Source: an uncultured Oscillospiraceae bacterium (GTDB taxonomy: Bacteria; Bacillota_A; Clostridia; Oscillospirales; Acutalibacteraceae). Taken from it: DNA of 51,187 nucleotides. Both the position numbers and the translations under genes were made by a program. Location of the stretch: assembly GCA_910589395.1 (NCBI GenBank), contig CAJUTL010000022.1:1-51187 (forward strand), in the 5' to 3' direction. A model generated the notes under the pieces. That model did no database searches. It was not told where the DNA came from and saw only the letters and a program-made list of their open reading frames with translations. Shown here piece by piece: positions 7,717 through 15,829 of this stretch; position 1 is the stretch's first letter, and every line of letters begins with the position of its first letter.

Positions 7717-8367
7717 ATGAACCTGATCGTATATTCTTTTGTGGCCGTGCCGCTTTGGTGTGCCTGCTTTGCCCTGTATTTCATTTTGCGGCGGAACAGG
7801 CTGATGCGGGAAAGCCTGGTGGCCAAATGCGCTGGTACTTTTCTGGCAGCAGGCTCTGCCGGGTTTGCCTTCTGCCTGCGGGGAGAAATCCCGTTTGTCC
7901 ACGGCTTTTTTTGGTTTTTCCTGCTGTGTATGGCGGCGGACGCTCTTTTGGAGCTTCAGTTTCTTCCCGGTATGCTGTTGTTTGCCGTTGCGCATATTTG
8001 CTGGATTTTAGAGGCCTGGGGCAGCTTTTCCCCGCGGTTTTTGTGGAGCCTGCCGGTTTGGGCGGCGGCCATGCTGGCGGCGCTTTTGCTGTTTCGCCGG
8101 GAGCTTCCCAAAATGGGAGTGCAGGCGGTATTTTGCTGCCTGTATGTGGCGGTATTATCCACCTCCCTGGCGTTGGCTCTGCCGCTGCCGCTTCTTTCTG
8201 GAAGAGTGGAATATCTGCCGCTTTCCCTGGGAATGCTCAGCTTTTTTGTTTCCGATATGATGGTGGCAAAATCGGAATTTTCCCATTTGGGGGAAAAGCT
8301 GCAAAAGCCGATCATGGCCCTTTACTGGCTGGCCCTGTACTTGATTTCCACGGCCCTTTGGCTGTGA
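7717..8367 (+). CDS. YhhN/TMEM86-like integral membrane protein
   Basis: A 216-residue, highly hydrophobic protein with about eight predicted membrane segments and short loops. The spacing of segments, the FFLLCMAADALLELQF region and the SDMMVAKSEF segment near the C-terminus resemble the YhhN family. Some members of that family are lysoplasmalogenases that cleave the vinyl ether of lysoplasmalogens, which would fit the plasmalogen-containing membranes of some anaerobes. The assignment is by pattern only. The ATG 7717 follows AAAAAGGAGGAGCCTGCA. Confidence 0.65.
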   Translation: MNLIVYSFVAVPLWCACFALYFILRRNRLMRESLVAKCAGTFLAAGSAGFAFCLRGEIPFVHGFFWFFLLCMAADALLELQFLPGMLLFAVAHICWILEAWGSFSPRFLWSLPVWAAAMLAALLLFRRELPKMGVQAVFCCLYVAVLSTSLALALPLPLLSGRVEYLPLSLGMLSFFVSDMMVAKSEFSHLGEKLQKPIMALYWLALYLISTALWL

Positions 8368-8382
8368 GAAGGGAAGCGTGAC

Positions 8383-9531
8383 GTGATGAATACCTTGCGG
8401 GAAGCCATTCAAAAGCTCATGGAAACAAAGCCCTCAAAGCTTGTGCTGAGTATTCCGGCCCAGGGGGAGACGCCCTATCAGCGGGTCGTGGTCCGGTGGA
8501 TGGAAGCGGGCTATCAAATAGAAAGCTATACCGAAAAGCAGGTCTTTCATAAAAATATCCCGGCGGAAGAGCTGGGGGATTTTTGCCTGGAAGCGCTGGA
8601 AAGCTCTTTCCGGCAGCTGAACGCCTGGGCGGAGGGCTGCGAAACGGCGGTGCGGATCACGCGGAAAGGGAAAGTGCTTTATAGCCGCAAAAAAGCCGGA
8701 GAAACCGCGGCTTTGCCGCCTCCCTCTCACAACAGAAAGAAAAATTACCTGCTGTCGGAGGGCCAGGTGATCGAGCCGCTGGTGGATATGGGGATCTTTT
8801 CCAAAGAGGGAAAGATCCTGAAGCCCATGTACGATAAATATAAGCAGATCAACCGTTTTCTGGAGATCATAGACGATGCCGTAAAAAAGCAGAAGCTCAC
8901 TCACCTGAACATCATCGACTTCGGCTGCGGAAAATCTTATCTCACCTTTATTGTATATTACTATCTCACGCAGGTCAGGGGCCTTTCCGTCCACATGATC
9001 GGGCTGGATCTGAAGGCCGATGTGATCGAGGCCTGCAGCCGGGCGGCGGAAAAGTACGGCTATGAGGGGCTTTCCTTTCAGGTGGGGGATATCGGCGGCT
9101 TTCAGTGCCCTTTTGAAGTGGATATGGTCATTACGCTTCACGCCTGTGATACGGCAACAGACTATGCCCTTTTTAACGCGGTGGCCTGGGGCAGTAAAAT
9201 GATTTTTTCCGTTCCCTGCTGCCAGCACGAGCTGAACCGCCAGCTGCACACCGAAGAACTTTCTCTTCTGACCCGGTACGGCATCATTGGGGAGCGCTTT
9301 TCCGCCCTGCTGACAGACGCGATCCGGGGCAATCTGCTGGAATATGCCGGATATCGCACCCAGCTTTTGGAATTTGTGGATCTGGCCCATACGCCGAAAA
9401 ATATCCTGATCCGGGCGGTAAAGGCTCCGGAGCTTTCAGAGAAAACCAGGCAAAAGGCCTTGGAAGAGGTACGCCGTGCCATGTCGGAATTCCACGTAGA
9501 GCCCACCCTGTACCGGCTGTTTTTTGGATAA
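8383..9531 (+). CDS. SAM-dependent methyltransferase (Methyltransf_32 type)
   Basis: A 382-residue class I methyltransferase. An N-terminal domain of about 170 residues precedes the SAM-binding fold, where motif I is IIDFGCGKSYLTF (about residues 178-190) and the acidic strand is MIGLDLKADVI. Further on are ITLHACDTATDYAL and FSVPCCQHE, typical of the Methyltransf_32 group. The substrate is unknown; an RNA target is plausible but unproven. GTG 8383 and ATG 8386 are both possible starts behind GAAGGGAAG. It is the last gene of the 7-kb run and is followed by the repeat block at 9532. Confidence 0.75.
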   Translation: MMNTLREAIQKLMETKPSKLVLSIPAQGETPYQRVVVRWMEAGYQIESYTEKQVFHKNIPAEELGDFCLEALESSFRQLNAWAEGCETAVRITRKGKVLYSRKKAGETAALPPPSHNRKKNYLLSEGQVIEPLVDMGIFSKEGKILKPMYDKYKQINRFLEIIDDAVKKQKLTHLNIIDFGCGKSYLTFIVYYYLTQVRGLSVHMIGLDLKADVIEACSRAAEKYGYEGLSFQVGDIGGFQCPFEVDMVITLHACDTATDYALFNAVAWGSKMIFSVPCCQHELNRQLHTEELSLLTRYGIIGERFSALLTDAIRGNLLEYAGYRTQLLEFVDLAHTPKNILIRAVKAPELSEKTRQKALEEVRRAMSEFHVEPTLYRLFFG

Positions 9532-9836
9532 TTAGGAATGAGCAATGAGAAATTAAGGATAAGGTCAAGTTCGACAAATTGGAACTTGCAGGTTAGCGAG
9601 CAGCAGAAACCTCTTGCCTCCCCTGAATAGGGGAAGAAGGTTGCTTGGCAACCTTCTGGGACCACCGTTAGGTGGTGGAGAGGTTCAGTTCGCTGAAAAC
9701 CCGCATGAAGCTTAACTTTTCTGCTGTACGGTCGGAACCCCTCAGTCACGGCTTTGCCGTGACAGCTCCCCTTTCAGGGGAGCCAAGAGGTATCATATAA
9801 ACTATAATTTAGCAATCTCTTATAATTGCTCATTTC
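9532..9836. repeat. composite intergenic repeat block
   Basis: No gene lies here. It begins with a copy of the ATTAGGAATGAGCAATGAG unit, also seen at 36913-36943. Bases 9576-9667 are the inverted near-copy of window bases 1-92. Bases 9740-9785 carry CAGTCACGGC/GCCGTGAC with AGCTCCCCT, repeated at 42709-42752. AT-rich connector sequence (AAACTATAATTTAGC) follows up to the murE promoter. Confidence 0.75.
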
Positions 9837-9865
9837 TTGCCGTGCATAGCATATTGGTATAATAT
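9837..9865 (+). promoter_or_regulatory. promoter of the murE-like gene
   Basis: TTGCCG (9837-9842), 17 bp, TAATAT (9860-9865), within GGTATAATATAC. It lies about 95 bp before the chosen ATG 9960, just after the repeat block. Confidence 0.55.
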
Positions 9866-9959
9866 ACATGGGAAGGAAAGCTTTCTATGGGAGGTTTTGT
9901 TGACTTTTCCCTGGGAAAAGCGTATGATGAAATGGATTTGTCAGAAAGGAAGGCGGAGT

Positions 9960-11420
9960 ATGCTGTTATCAGAGCTTTTGGCCCCTCTGCACGTGGAGGC
10001 TGGCTTTCAGGACGTGGAAATAACGGACGTGGTCTATGATTCCAGAAAGGCAAGGCCGGGCTGTGTGTTTGTGTGCCTGCGGGGGGCCTCTTCCGATGGG
10101 CACCAGTATGCCGCCCAAGCCGGGGCCGCCGGGGCCGCCGCCATTCTCGCGGAGGAGCCAGTGGAAGCTTCCGGCGCCCAGGTGATCTTGGTGCCGGATA
10201 CGAAGGCAGCGCTGGCTTTGACAAGCGCTGTCTTTTTCGGGAACCCGGCGGAGCGTGATATCAAGGTGATCGGTATCACCGGAACCAAAGGGAAAACCAC
10301 TACCGCCTACATGGTGCGCTCCATTCTGGAGGCTGCCGGGCATAAAACCGGAATTATCGGCACCATCGGCGTGGCCTTTGGGGAACGGCTGATCAAAACG
10401 GAAAATACCACTCCGGCAAGCTTTGAAGTGCAGAAATACCTGCGTCAAATGGCGGACGAGGGCTGTGAATACTGTGTGATGGAGGCCTCCTCCATCGGCC
10501 TGAAGGAAAAGCGGGTGTACGGCTTTCCCTTTGCCGTAGGCGTGTTTACCAATTTTTCCGAAGACCATATCGGCGGCGTGGAGCATAAAGATATGCGGGA
10601 ATATCTGGAAAGCAAGGCGCTGCTGTTTTCCATGTGCGAAACCGGTGTTGTGAATCTGGATGATCCCAGCCTGGAGGAAATGCTGCGGGGCCATACCTGC
10701 CAGGTGAAAACCTTCGGCTTTTCGGAAGACGCCTGGCTGCGGGGAGAAAACTGCCGCCATTTGAACCGCCCCGGCCTTTTGGGCATTGCCTTTGAGGTGT
10801 CGGGGGCCATGGGCTTTACCGCCGAGGTGGGGATCCCGGGGAAATTTAACGCCTATAACGCCCTGGCGGCCATGGGCTGCTGCAAGGTGCTGGGTATTTC
10901 CGAGGAAGCCATGAAGCAGGGGCTTCTCAGCGTGAAGGTAAAGGGGCGGGTAGAGCCTGTTCCGGTGCCGGGAAATTATACCCTGCTGCTGGATTACGCC
11001 CACAATGGCGTGGGCATGGAAAATATCCTTACCACTCTGCGGGAATACAAGCCCCACCGGCTGATCTGCCTGTTCGGCGCGGGAGGGAACCGCCCCAAGG
11101 TGCGCCGCTATGAAATGGGGGAGGTCAGCGGAAGGCTTGCGGACCTTTCCATTCTCACGGCGGATAATTCCCGCTTTGAAAATGTGCTGGATATCATCGA
11201 GGATATCAAGGTGGGCATGGAAAAAACAGCGGGGAGCTATCTGGAAATACCGGATCGCCGGGAAGCCATTCGCTGGTGCCTTACCCACGCGGAGGACGGG
11301 GATATCATCGTTCTGGCGGGGAAGGGCCATGAAGACTATCAGGAGATCGAGGGGAAGAAATATCCTTTTGACGAGCGGGTCGTGATCCGGGAGCTTTTGG
11401 AAAACGAAAAGCAGCAATGA
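9960..11420 (+). CDS. murE: divergent MurE-like UDP-MurNAc-tripeptide ligase
   Basis: A Mur ligase of 486 residues, starting at ATG 9960 behind GAAAGGAAGGCGGAGT. The ATP loop is GITGTKGKTTT (about residues 104-114), TTPASFEVQ matches the MurE UMAG-binding region, and the lysine in ESKALLF fits the carbamylated Lys. It departs from canonical MurE: MEASSIGL replaces the usual SSHAL/G, YAHNGVG replaces YAHTPD, GGNRPKVRR replaces GGDRDRTKR, and DNSR replaces the DNPR diaminopimelate motif while keeping the Arg. It probably adds the third peptide residue to UDP-MurNAc-dipeptide, but a paralogue with another amino acid substrate is possible. Confidence 0.75.
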   Translation: MLLSELLAPLHVEAGFQDVEITDVVYDSRKARPGCVFVCLRGASSDGHQYAAQAGAAGAAAILAEEPVEASGAQVILVPDTKAALALTSAVFFGNPAERDIKVIGITGTKGKTTTAYMVRSILEAAGHKTGIIGTIGVAFGERLIKTENTTPASFEVQKYLRQMADEGCEYCVMEASSIGLKEKRVYGFPFAVGVFTNFSEDHIGGVEHKDMREYLESKALLFSMCETGVVNLDDPSLEEMLRGHTCQVKTFGFSEDAWLRGENCRHLNRPGLLGIAFEVSGAMGFTAEVGIPGKFNAYNALAAMGCCKVLGISEEAMKQGLLSVKVKGRVEPVPVPGNYTLLLDYAHNGVGMENILTTLREYKPHRLICLFGAGGNRPKVRRYEMGEVSGRLADLSILTADNSRFENVLDIIEDIKVGMEKTAGSYLEIPDRREAIRWCLTHAEDGDIIVLAGKGHEDYQEIEGKKYPFDERVVIRELLENEKQQ

Positions 11421-11566
11421 GAAACTATAGCTTCCCTTGTCAAGTGAAGTTACTTACCACCGGGAAACACCGTTTGAGAGGTCTTTTGCAAAATCGGGCA
11501 GTATAAAGCCGGAGCCTGCTTCCGCTTTTTATCATTTTTTAGAAAAAAGGGAAAGGGAGAAACGCC

Positions 11567-12901
11567 ATGGAAAAAAAGATCACAGCAGAACAGCTTGCCG
11601 CCTTTGAAAAGGATTTTGCCGCCGACCCGGCGAAACGGGTGGCGCAGCTGGCGGTCACCGCCAACGGCGTCAACAAATCTGCGGGAAACCCCTTCGCGCG
11701 CAGGAAGGTTCGCCACCAGTTTTCCATTCAGCTGGAAACGGGGAAAATTACGAATCAAAAGGCCTCCGGCCGGTGCTGGATGTTTGCCGCGCTGAACACC
11801 ATGCGGGTGGAAGTAATGCGCAGGCTGAACCTGGAGCATTTTGAGCTGTCTCAGAACTATACCCTGTTTTATGACAAGCTGGAAAAGGCCAATTACTTTC
11901 TGGAAAATATTCTGGATACCCTGGAAGAGCCCACCGAGGGCAGGCTGCTCTCTCATTTGCTGCGGGATCCCCTGGGAGACGGCGGGCAGTGGGATATGCT
12001 TTGCAATCTGATTGAAAAATACGGCGTTGTTCCCCTGGACGCCATGCCGGAGACCGCTTGTTCCTCCGCTACCCGTGAGGTGACCGTTTACATGACCCGG
12101 CGGCTGCGGGAATTTGCCTGTGAGCTCCGGGAGGCCCACGCCGCCGGGAAAACCGCCGAAGAGCTGCGGGAGCAGAAGGAAGTGATGCTCTGCAATATTT
12201 ACAACATGCTGTGCATCGCCTTTGGAAACCCGCCCCAAACCTTCACCTTTGAGGCCCGGGACAAAAACAAGAGCTTCATTCGGGACGAAGCTCTGACCGG
12301 AACGGAATTTTTCCGGAAGTACATAGGCTGGGATCTCAGCCAGTATGTAAGCCTGATAAACGCCCCCACCGCCGATAAGCCTTACCACAAAACCTACACT
12401 GTGAAGATGCTGGGAAATGTGAAGGAAGGGCGTCCTGTAAAGTACTTGAACTTGCCTGTAGAAGACCTGAAACAAGCGGCTATCGCCCAACTGAAGGCTG
12501 GAGACCCCGTTTGGTTTGGCTGCGATGTAGGCCAGTCCTCCAGCAGAGAGGGCGGCATTTTGGATCTGGAGGCCCTGCGTGTCGATGAGCTTTTCGGAAC
12601 CGTCTTTGGCATGAATAAGGCCCAGCGCCTGGATTACGGCGAAAGCCTGATGACCCACGCCATGGTCTTCCAGGGTGTGAACCTGGACGAGGCGGGAAAC
12701 CCCACCCGCTGGAGAGTGGAAAACAGCTGGGGCAAGGAAGCGGGCGAAGAGGGCTATTACGTAATGAGCGACGACTGGTTCACCGAATACACCTATCAGG
12801 TGGTAGTAAACAAGAAATATCTCACTGCCGGGCAGCAAAAGGAGCTGGAGCAGGAGCCCATCTATCTGGAGCCCTGGGATCCCATGGGCTCGCTGGCCTA
12901 G
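11567..12901 (+). CDS. pepC: C1B cysteine aminopeptidase (PepC/bleomycin hydrolase)
   Basis: A papain-fold cytoplasmic aminopeptidase of 444 residues, the usual family length. The catalytic Cys70 is in ASGRCWMFAAL, the His is in MTHAMVFQGV (about residue 364) and the Asn in WRVENSWGKE (about 385). The family forms a hexameric barrel with the C-terminus in the active site; here the tail ends DPMGSLA. The start ATG 11567 follows AAAGGGAAAGGGAGAAACGCC. It lies between murE-like and murF genes, on the same strand, with 146 bp and 75 bp gaps, so a shared peptide-handling role is possible but unproven. Confidence 0.9.
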   Translation: MEKKITAEQLAAFEKDFAADPAKRVAQLAVTANGVNKSAGNPFARRKVRHQFSIQLETGKITNQKASGRCWMFAALNTMRVEVMRRLNLEHFELSQNYTLFYDKLEKANYFLENILDTLEEPTEGRLLSHLLRDPLGDGGQWDMLCNLIEKYGVVPLDAMPETACSSATREVTVYMTRRLREFACELREAHAAGKTAEELREQKEVMLCNIYNMLCIAFGNPPQTFTFEARDKNKSFIRDEALTGTEFFRKYIGWDLSQYVSLINAPTADKPYHKTYTVKMLGNVKEGRPVKYLNLPVEDLKQAAIAQLKAGDPVWFGCDVGQSSSREGGILDLEALRVDELFGTVFGMNKAQRLDYGESLMTHAMVFQGVNLDEAGNPTRWRVENSWGKEAGEEGYYVMSDDWFTEYTYQVVVNKKYLTAGQQKELEQEPIYLEPWDPMGSLA

Positions 12902-12918
12902 TTTTGAGAGCATAACAT

Positions 12919-12954
12919 GTCAGCCTGAGGGGCCTATAGCTCTATCAGGCTGAC
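12919..12954 (+). other. hairpin between pepC and murF
   Basis: GTCAGCCTGA (12919-12928) pairs perfectly with TCAGGCTGAC (12945-12954) around a 16-nt loop, just upstream of the murF ribosome binding site. No T-run follows, so it is not a typical terminator. It may affect mRNA processing or murF translation. Confidence 0.45.
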
Positions 12955-12976
12955 GTGCCGTCAGGAGAGGAGATTT

Positions 12977-14344
12977 ATGCGAAGTAAGCTTTCTGAAATT
13001 GTCAAGGCCGCGGGGGGGACCCTGCTTTGCGGCGATGAGAATACCGTGGTCACCACCTTTTTTACAGACAGCCGGAAGGCAAAGGCGGGGGCAATGTTCG
13101 TCCCCATTCGCGGGGAGAAAACAGACGGCCACAAATTTATCGGCATGGCCCTGGAAAACGGTGCGGCCGCTTCCTTTACAGAGGAGAAAGCGGCGCCCCG
13201 CACGGGCCCGTTGGTTTTGGTAAACGATTGCCGGGCGGCTCTGCAAAAGGTGGGGGCCTGGTACAGAAGCCAGTTTTCCATTCCTGTGGTGGGCATTACC
13301 GGCAGCGTGGGGAAAACTACCGCCAAGGAAATGGTGGCCCAGGCCCTTGCGGCGCAGTACAATGTACATAAGACCGCCGGAAATCAGAACAGCCAGGTAG
13401 GCGTTCCCATCACTGTCTGCGGCTTGCGGAAGGAGCACACCGCCGCCGTGGTGGAAATGGGGGTGAGCATGCCCGGGGAAATGGCCCGGATCTCCGCCGT
13501 GGTAAAGCCTACCTGTGCCGTGATGACGAATATCGGCGTTTCCCACATCGAATATATGAAGAGCCGGGAAAACATTCTGGCGGAAAAAGCACGGATCGCC
13601 GATCATCTGCCGGAGGACGGTGCGCTTTTTGTAAACGGAGACGATGATCTGCTGCCCTCCCTGAAGCAGAGCGGCAAGCACAGGGTGATCGCCTTCGGCC
13701 TTAGCCCTCAGTGTGATTGGCGGGCTTCCTCTTTGCGAGAAGCGGATAAGGGAACCTTCTTTACCTGCGAGGGGCCGGGGGGAGAGCGGCAGGAGCTGTT
13801 TGTTCCCGCCGCCGGCCAGCACAATGTGCGAAACGCCCTGGCCGCCATGGCGGTGGCCCGTTATCTCAGCGTTCCCGCCGAAAACGCCGCGCGGGCCATC
13901 GGCGCCTATAAGCCCCCCGCCATGCGGCAGCAGATCGAGGAAGCAAACGGCCTCACCATCATTGACGACAGCTACAATGCCAGCCCGGATTCCATGCGAA
14001 GCGCCCTGGAGGTACTGGCCTCCCGGAAAAACACGGGCAAAAAGGCTGCTGTGCTGGCGGATATGCTGGAGCTGGGAGATCTTGCCCAGGAGGGCCATTT
14101 CTCAGTGGGAAAATACGCCAGAGAAAAAGGCGTGGAGCTTTTGGCGGCCATTGGGCCTCTTTCAAAGGAAATCGCCGCCGGATACGGTCAGGGGGCCCAC
14201 TGGTTCGCCACCAACCAGGAAGCCGCCGCCTTTTTGAAGGAAGCTCTCCAGCCCGGCGACGCGGTGCTGGTAAAGGGCTCCCGCGGCATGAAAACCGATG
14301 AGATCGTGGCCGCACTGAAGGAAGCGGGCGCAATCCACGGGTAG
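12977..14344 (+). CDS. murF: UDP-N-acetylmuramoyl-tripeptide--D-alanyl-D-alanine ligase
   Basis: A Mur ligase of 455 residues that adds D-Ala-D-Ala to the UDP-MurNAc-tripeptide in the cytoplasm. The ATP loop is GITGSVGKTTAKEM (about residues 106-119). TAGNQNSQVGVP is the characteristic MurF segment, MGVSMPGEMARI follows, and the C-terminal domain has IIDDSYNASPDSM and VLADMLELG. It keeps all expected domains (substrate, ATPase, C-terminal). The ATG 12977 follows AGGAGAGGAGATTT. The murE-like gene is two genes upstream, so two successive steps of precursor synthesis sit together, away from a classical dcw cluster. Confidence 0.92.
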   Translation: MRSKLSEIVKAAGGTLLCGDENTVVTTFFTDSRKAKAGAMFVPIRGEKTDGHKFIGMALENGAAASFTEEKAAPRTGPLVLVNDCRAALQKVGAWYRSQFSIPVVGITGSVGKTTAKEMVAQALAAQYNVHKTAGNQNSQVGVPITVCGLRKEHTAAVVEMGVSMPGEMARISAVVKPTCAVMTNIGVSHIEYMKSRENILAEKARIADHLPEDGALFVNGDDDLLPSLKQSGKHRVIAFGLSPQCDWRASSLREADKGTFFTCEGPGGERQELFVPAAGQHNVRNALAAMAVARYLSVPAENAARAIGAYKPPAMRQQIEEANGLTIIDDSYNASPDSMRSALEVLASRKNTGKKAAVLADMLELGDLAQEGHFSVGKYAREKGVELLAAIGPLSKEIAAGYGQGAHWFATNQEAAAFLKEALQPGDAVLVKGSRGMKTDEIVAALKEAGAIHG

Positions 14345-14398
14345 CAAAGGTCGCGGCCTTCGGCGTTTTATGTCCAGAGGAACAGTTGTTCAGCATTA

Positions 14399-14542
14399 GG
14401 GCGTGTTCAGATGAAGCTAACGCACACGCCTTTTCGGCAAATTTTGCAGGCTTCTATGTTAAAAATCCTAAGGTTTTTCGCCTTGAATCCTGCAAAATTT
14501 TGCTCGAAGATCCGTGCGCCTATCTTAAATGTAAACACGCCC
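14399..14542. mobile_element. MITE-like palindromic element
   Basis: A 144-bp imperfect palindrome with GGGCGTGTT at the left end and its complement AACACGCCC at the right. Inside, CAAATTTTGCAGG faces CCTGCAAAATTTTG. It encodes no protein. The near-symmetric arms and terminal inverted repeats suggest a miniature transposable element, inserted just after murF. I cannot identify a clear target-site duplication. Confidence 0.6.
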
Positions 14543-14555
14543 TTGTTTCTTAAAG

Positions 14556-14597
14556 AAAAAGAACCTTTCCCTCATTTTGAGAAGAAAGGTTCTTTTC
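14556..14597. terminator. bidirectional terminator between murF and the sugar operon
   Basis: AAAAAGAACCTTTC pairs with GAAAGGTTCTTTT around a short loop. T-rich flanks are present on both strands. It lies between the convergent murF (plus) and oxidoreductase (minus) genes. Confidence 0.7.
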
Positions 14598-14623
14598 TGT
14601 TGTTCAGAGAAATATTTGGAGGA

Positions 14624-15790
14624 TCAATGATCCAGTATGGCTTCGTAGGCAGTACCGGCCAAGGCCCGCAGCGGCAAGGCTGCCGGGCGCTGACAGGTGG
14701 ATTCCATGGTGTGGATTTTTCCGCTTTCACTGCTTTCCCAGATGCCGTGGATCGCTTCAAAGGCGTGATAGCCCAGGGTGGCGTCGGCCCGGGGCTTGCG
14801 GCCGTTCAGAATGGCGTAAGCCAGGTCGGCGGCCCCGATTCCCCGGCACTCATCCTGAAAAGGATAGAGAATGGGCATTTTTACCGGCCCCTCTATGGTG
14901 TTTCGCAGAAGGTAAATATCCCCGCTGAACAGATTGGGGTCAAAGAGGATCAGCGAGCCCTGAGTTCCGTGAATTTCAATGTGCGGATTGGTGGGAATGG
15001 TCTCCTCTCCGGGGTTCGCGTCCACAGCGCCCTCGCTGGTCAAAACCAGAGACCCCAGCACGCCGCCGGAAAATTCCAGTGCCGCCGTCATGGTATTGGG
15101 CGAATCCACAGTGAATTCCTGACCGTACCTCGGGTGGCGCGGGTTGGTGTAAGGGCGCTGCGGCCTGCGGGTCTGCATAAATCCCGTTACCCGGCTGAGA
15201 GGGCCTAACAGATTTACCATATTGTGCAGATAATAGCCCCCCATATCAAAGGGAATGCCGCCGCCCCTGCTCAGGGTGAAGGCCTTATAGAGAGCTTCCT
15301 CCTCGCTGTGATCCTGATAGGAACGGACGCAGGCGGCATGAACGGCAACGGGGTCTCCGATCACGCCGGAATCCAGAAGATGGCGGGCCGTTTGCCAGCC
15401 GCCGCCCAGAAAGGTGTCCGGGGCGGAGATGAAGAAAAGTCCCTTGGAACGGGCTAATTCCACCAGCTCTTTTCCTTCATTGAGCTCTACTGCCACCATT
15501 TTTTCCGTCAATACATGCTTGCCCGCCTCCAAGGAGCGTTTTGTCACTTCATAGTGGGAAAGAGGGTATGTAGTGTTCAAAACGATTTCAATGGAGGGAT
15601 CGTTCCAGATCTCTTCGTTGGTCATCTGCCGTATGTCGAACTGCTTTGCCCGAAGGGCGGAGCGCTCCGGGATCAGGTCGGAGCAGCCTACCATTTCCAG
15701 TACATGAAACTTTTTCGTGATCGTGTTCAAATATTTATAGCTGATCATGCCGCTGCCGATCAGGGCGGCCTTTACTCTTCTGAATGCCAT
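14624..15790 (-). CDS. Gfo/Idh/MocA family oxidoreductase
   Basis: A 388-residue NAD(P)-dependent sugar or inositol oxidoreductase. The N-terminal Rossmann fold starts KAALIGSGMISYKYL, and the Lys in LTEKMVAVEL matches the catalytic EKP position, with Met in place of Pro. The C-terminal beta-sheet domain contains PFDMGGYYLHNMVNLLG, the usual substrate-binding helix. It is the last gene of the minus-strand sugar operon, 39 bp after the TIM-barrel isomerase. That pairing is typical of pathways in which a sugar or glycoside is oxidised and epimerised after uptake. The actual substrate cannot be read from the sequence. Confidence 0.85.
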   Translation of the reverse strand: MAFRRVKAALIGSGMISYKYLNTITKKFHVLEMVGCSDLIPERSALRAKQFDIRQMTNEEIWNDPSIEIVLNTTYPLSHYEVTKRSLEAGKHVLTEKMVAVELNEGKELVELARSKGLFFISAPDTFLGGGWQTARHLLDSGVIGDPVAVHAACVRSYQDHSEEEALYKAFTLSRGGGIPFDMGGYYLHNMVNLLGPLSRVTGFMQTRRPQRPYTNPRHPRYGQEFTVDSPNTMTAALEFSGGVLGSLVLTSEGAVDANPGEETIPTNPHIEIHGTQGSLILFDPNLFSGDIYLLRNTIEGPVKMPILYPFQDECRGIGAADLAYAILNGRKPRADATLGYHAFEAIHGIWESSESGKIHTMESTCQRPAALPLRALAGTAYEAILDH

Positions 15791-15829
15791 ATTGCAAAAT
15801 CTCCTGTAAAATTGGTTTGAGAGGAAGGG

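Noticed and set aside
11421..11566. A terminator or promoter between the murE-like gene and pepC
   Set aside because: GGAGCCTGCTTCC and a TATAAA-like box occur, but the stem is weak and no -35 box has proper spacing.
14411..15208. An open frame of 265 codons on the plus strand
   Set aside because: It spans a MITE-like repeat and a terminator and then runs antisense to the Gfo/Idh/MocA gene; it has no recognisable family.
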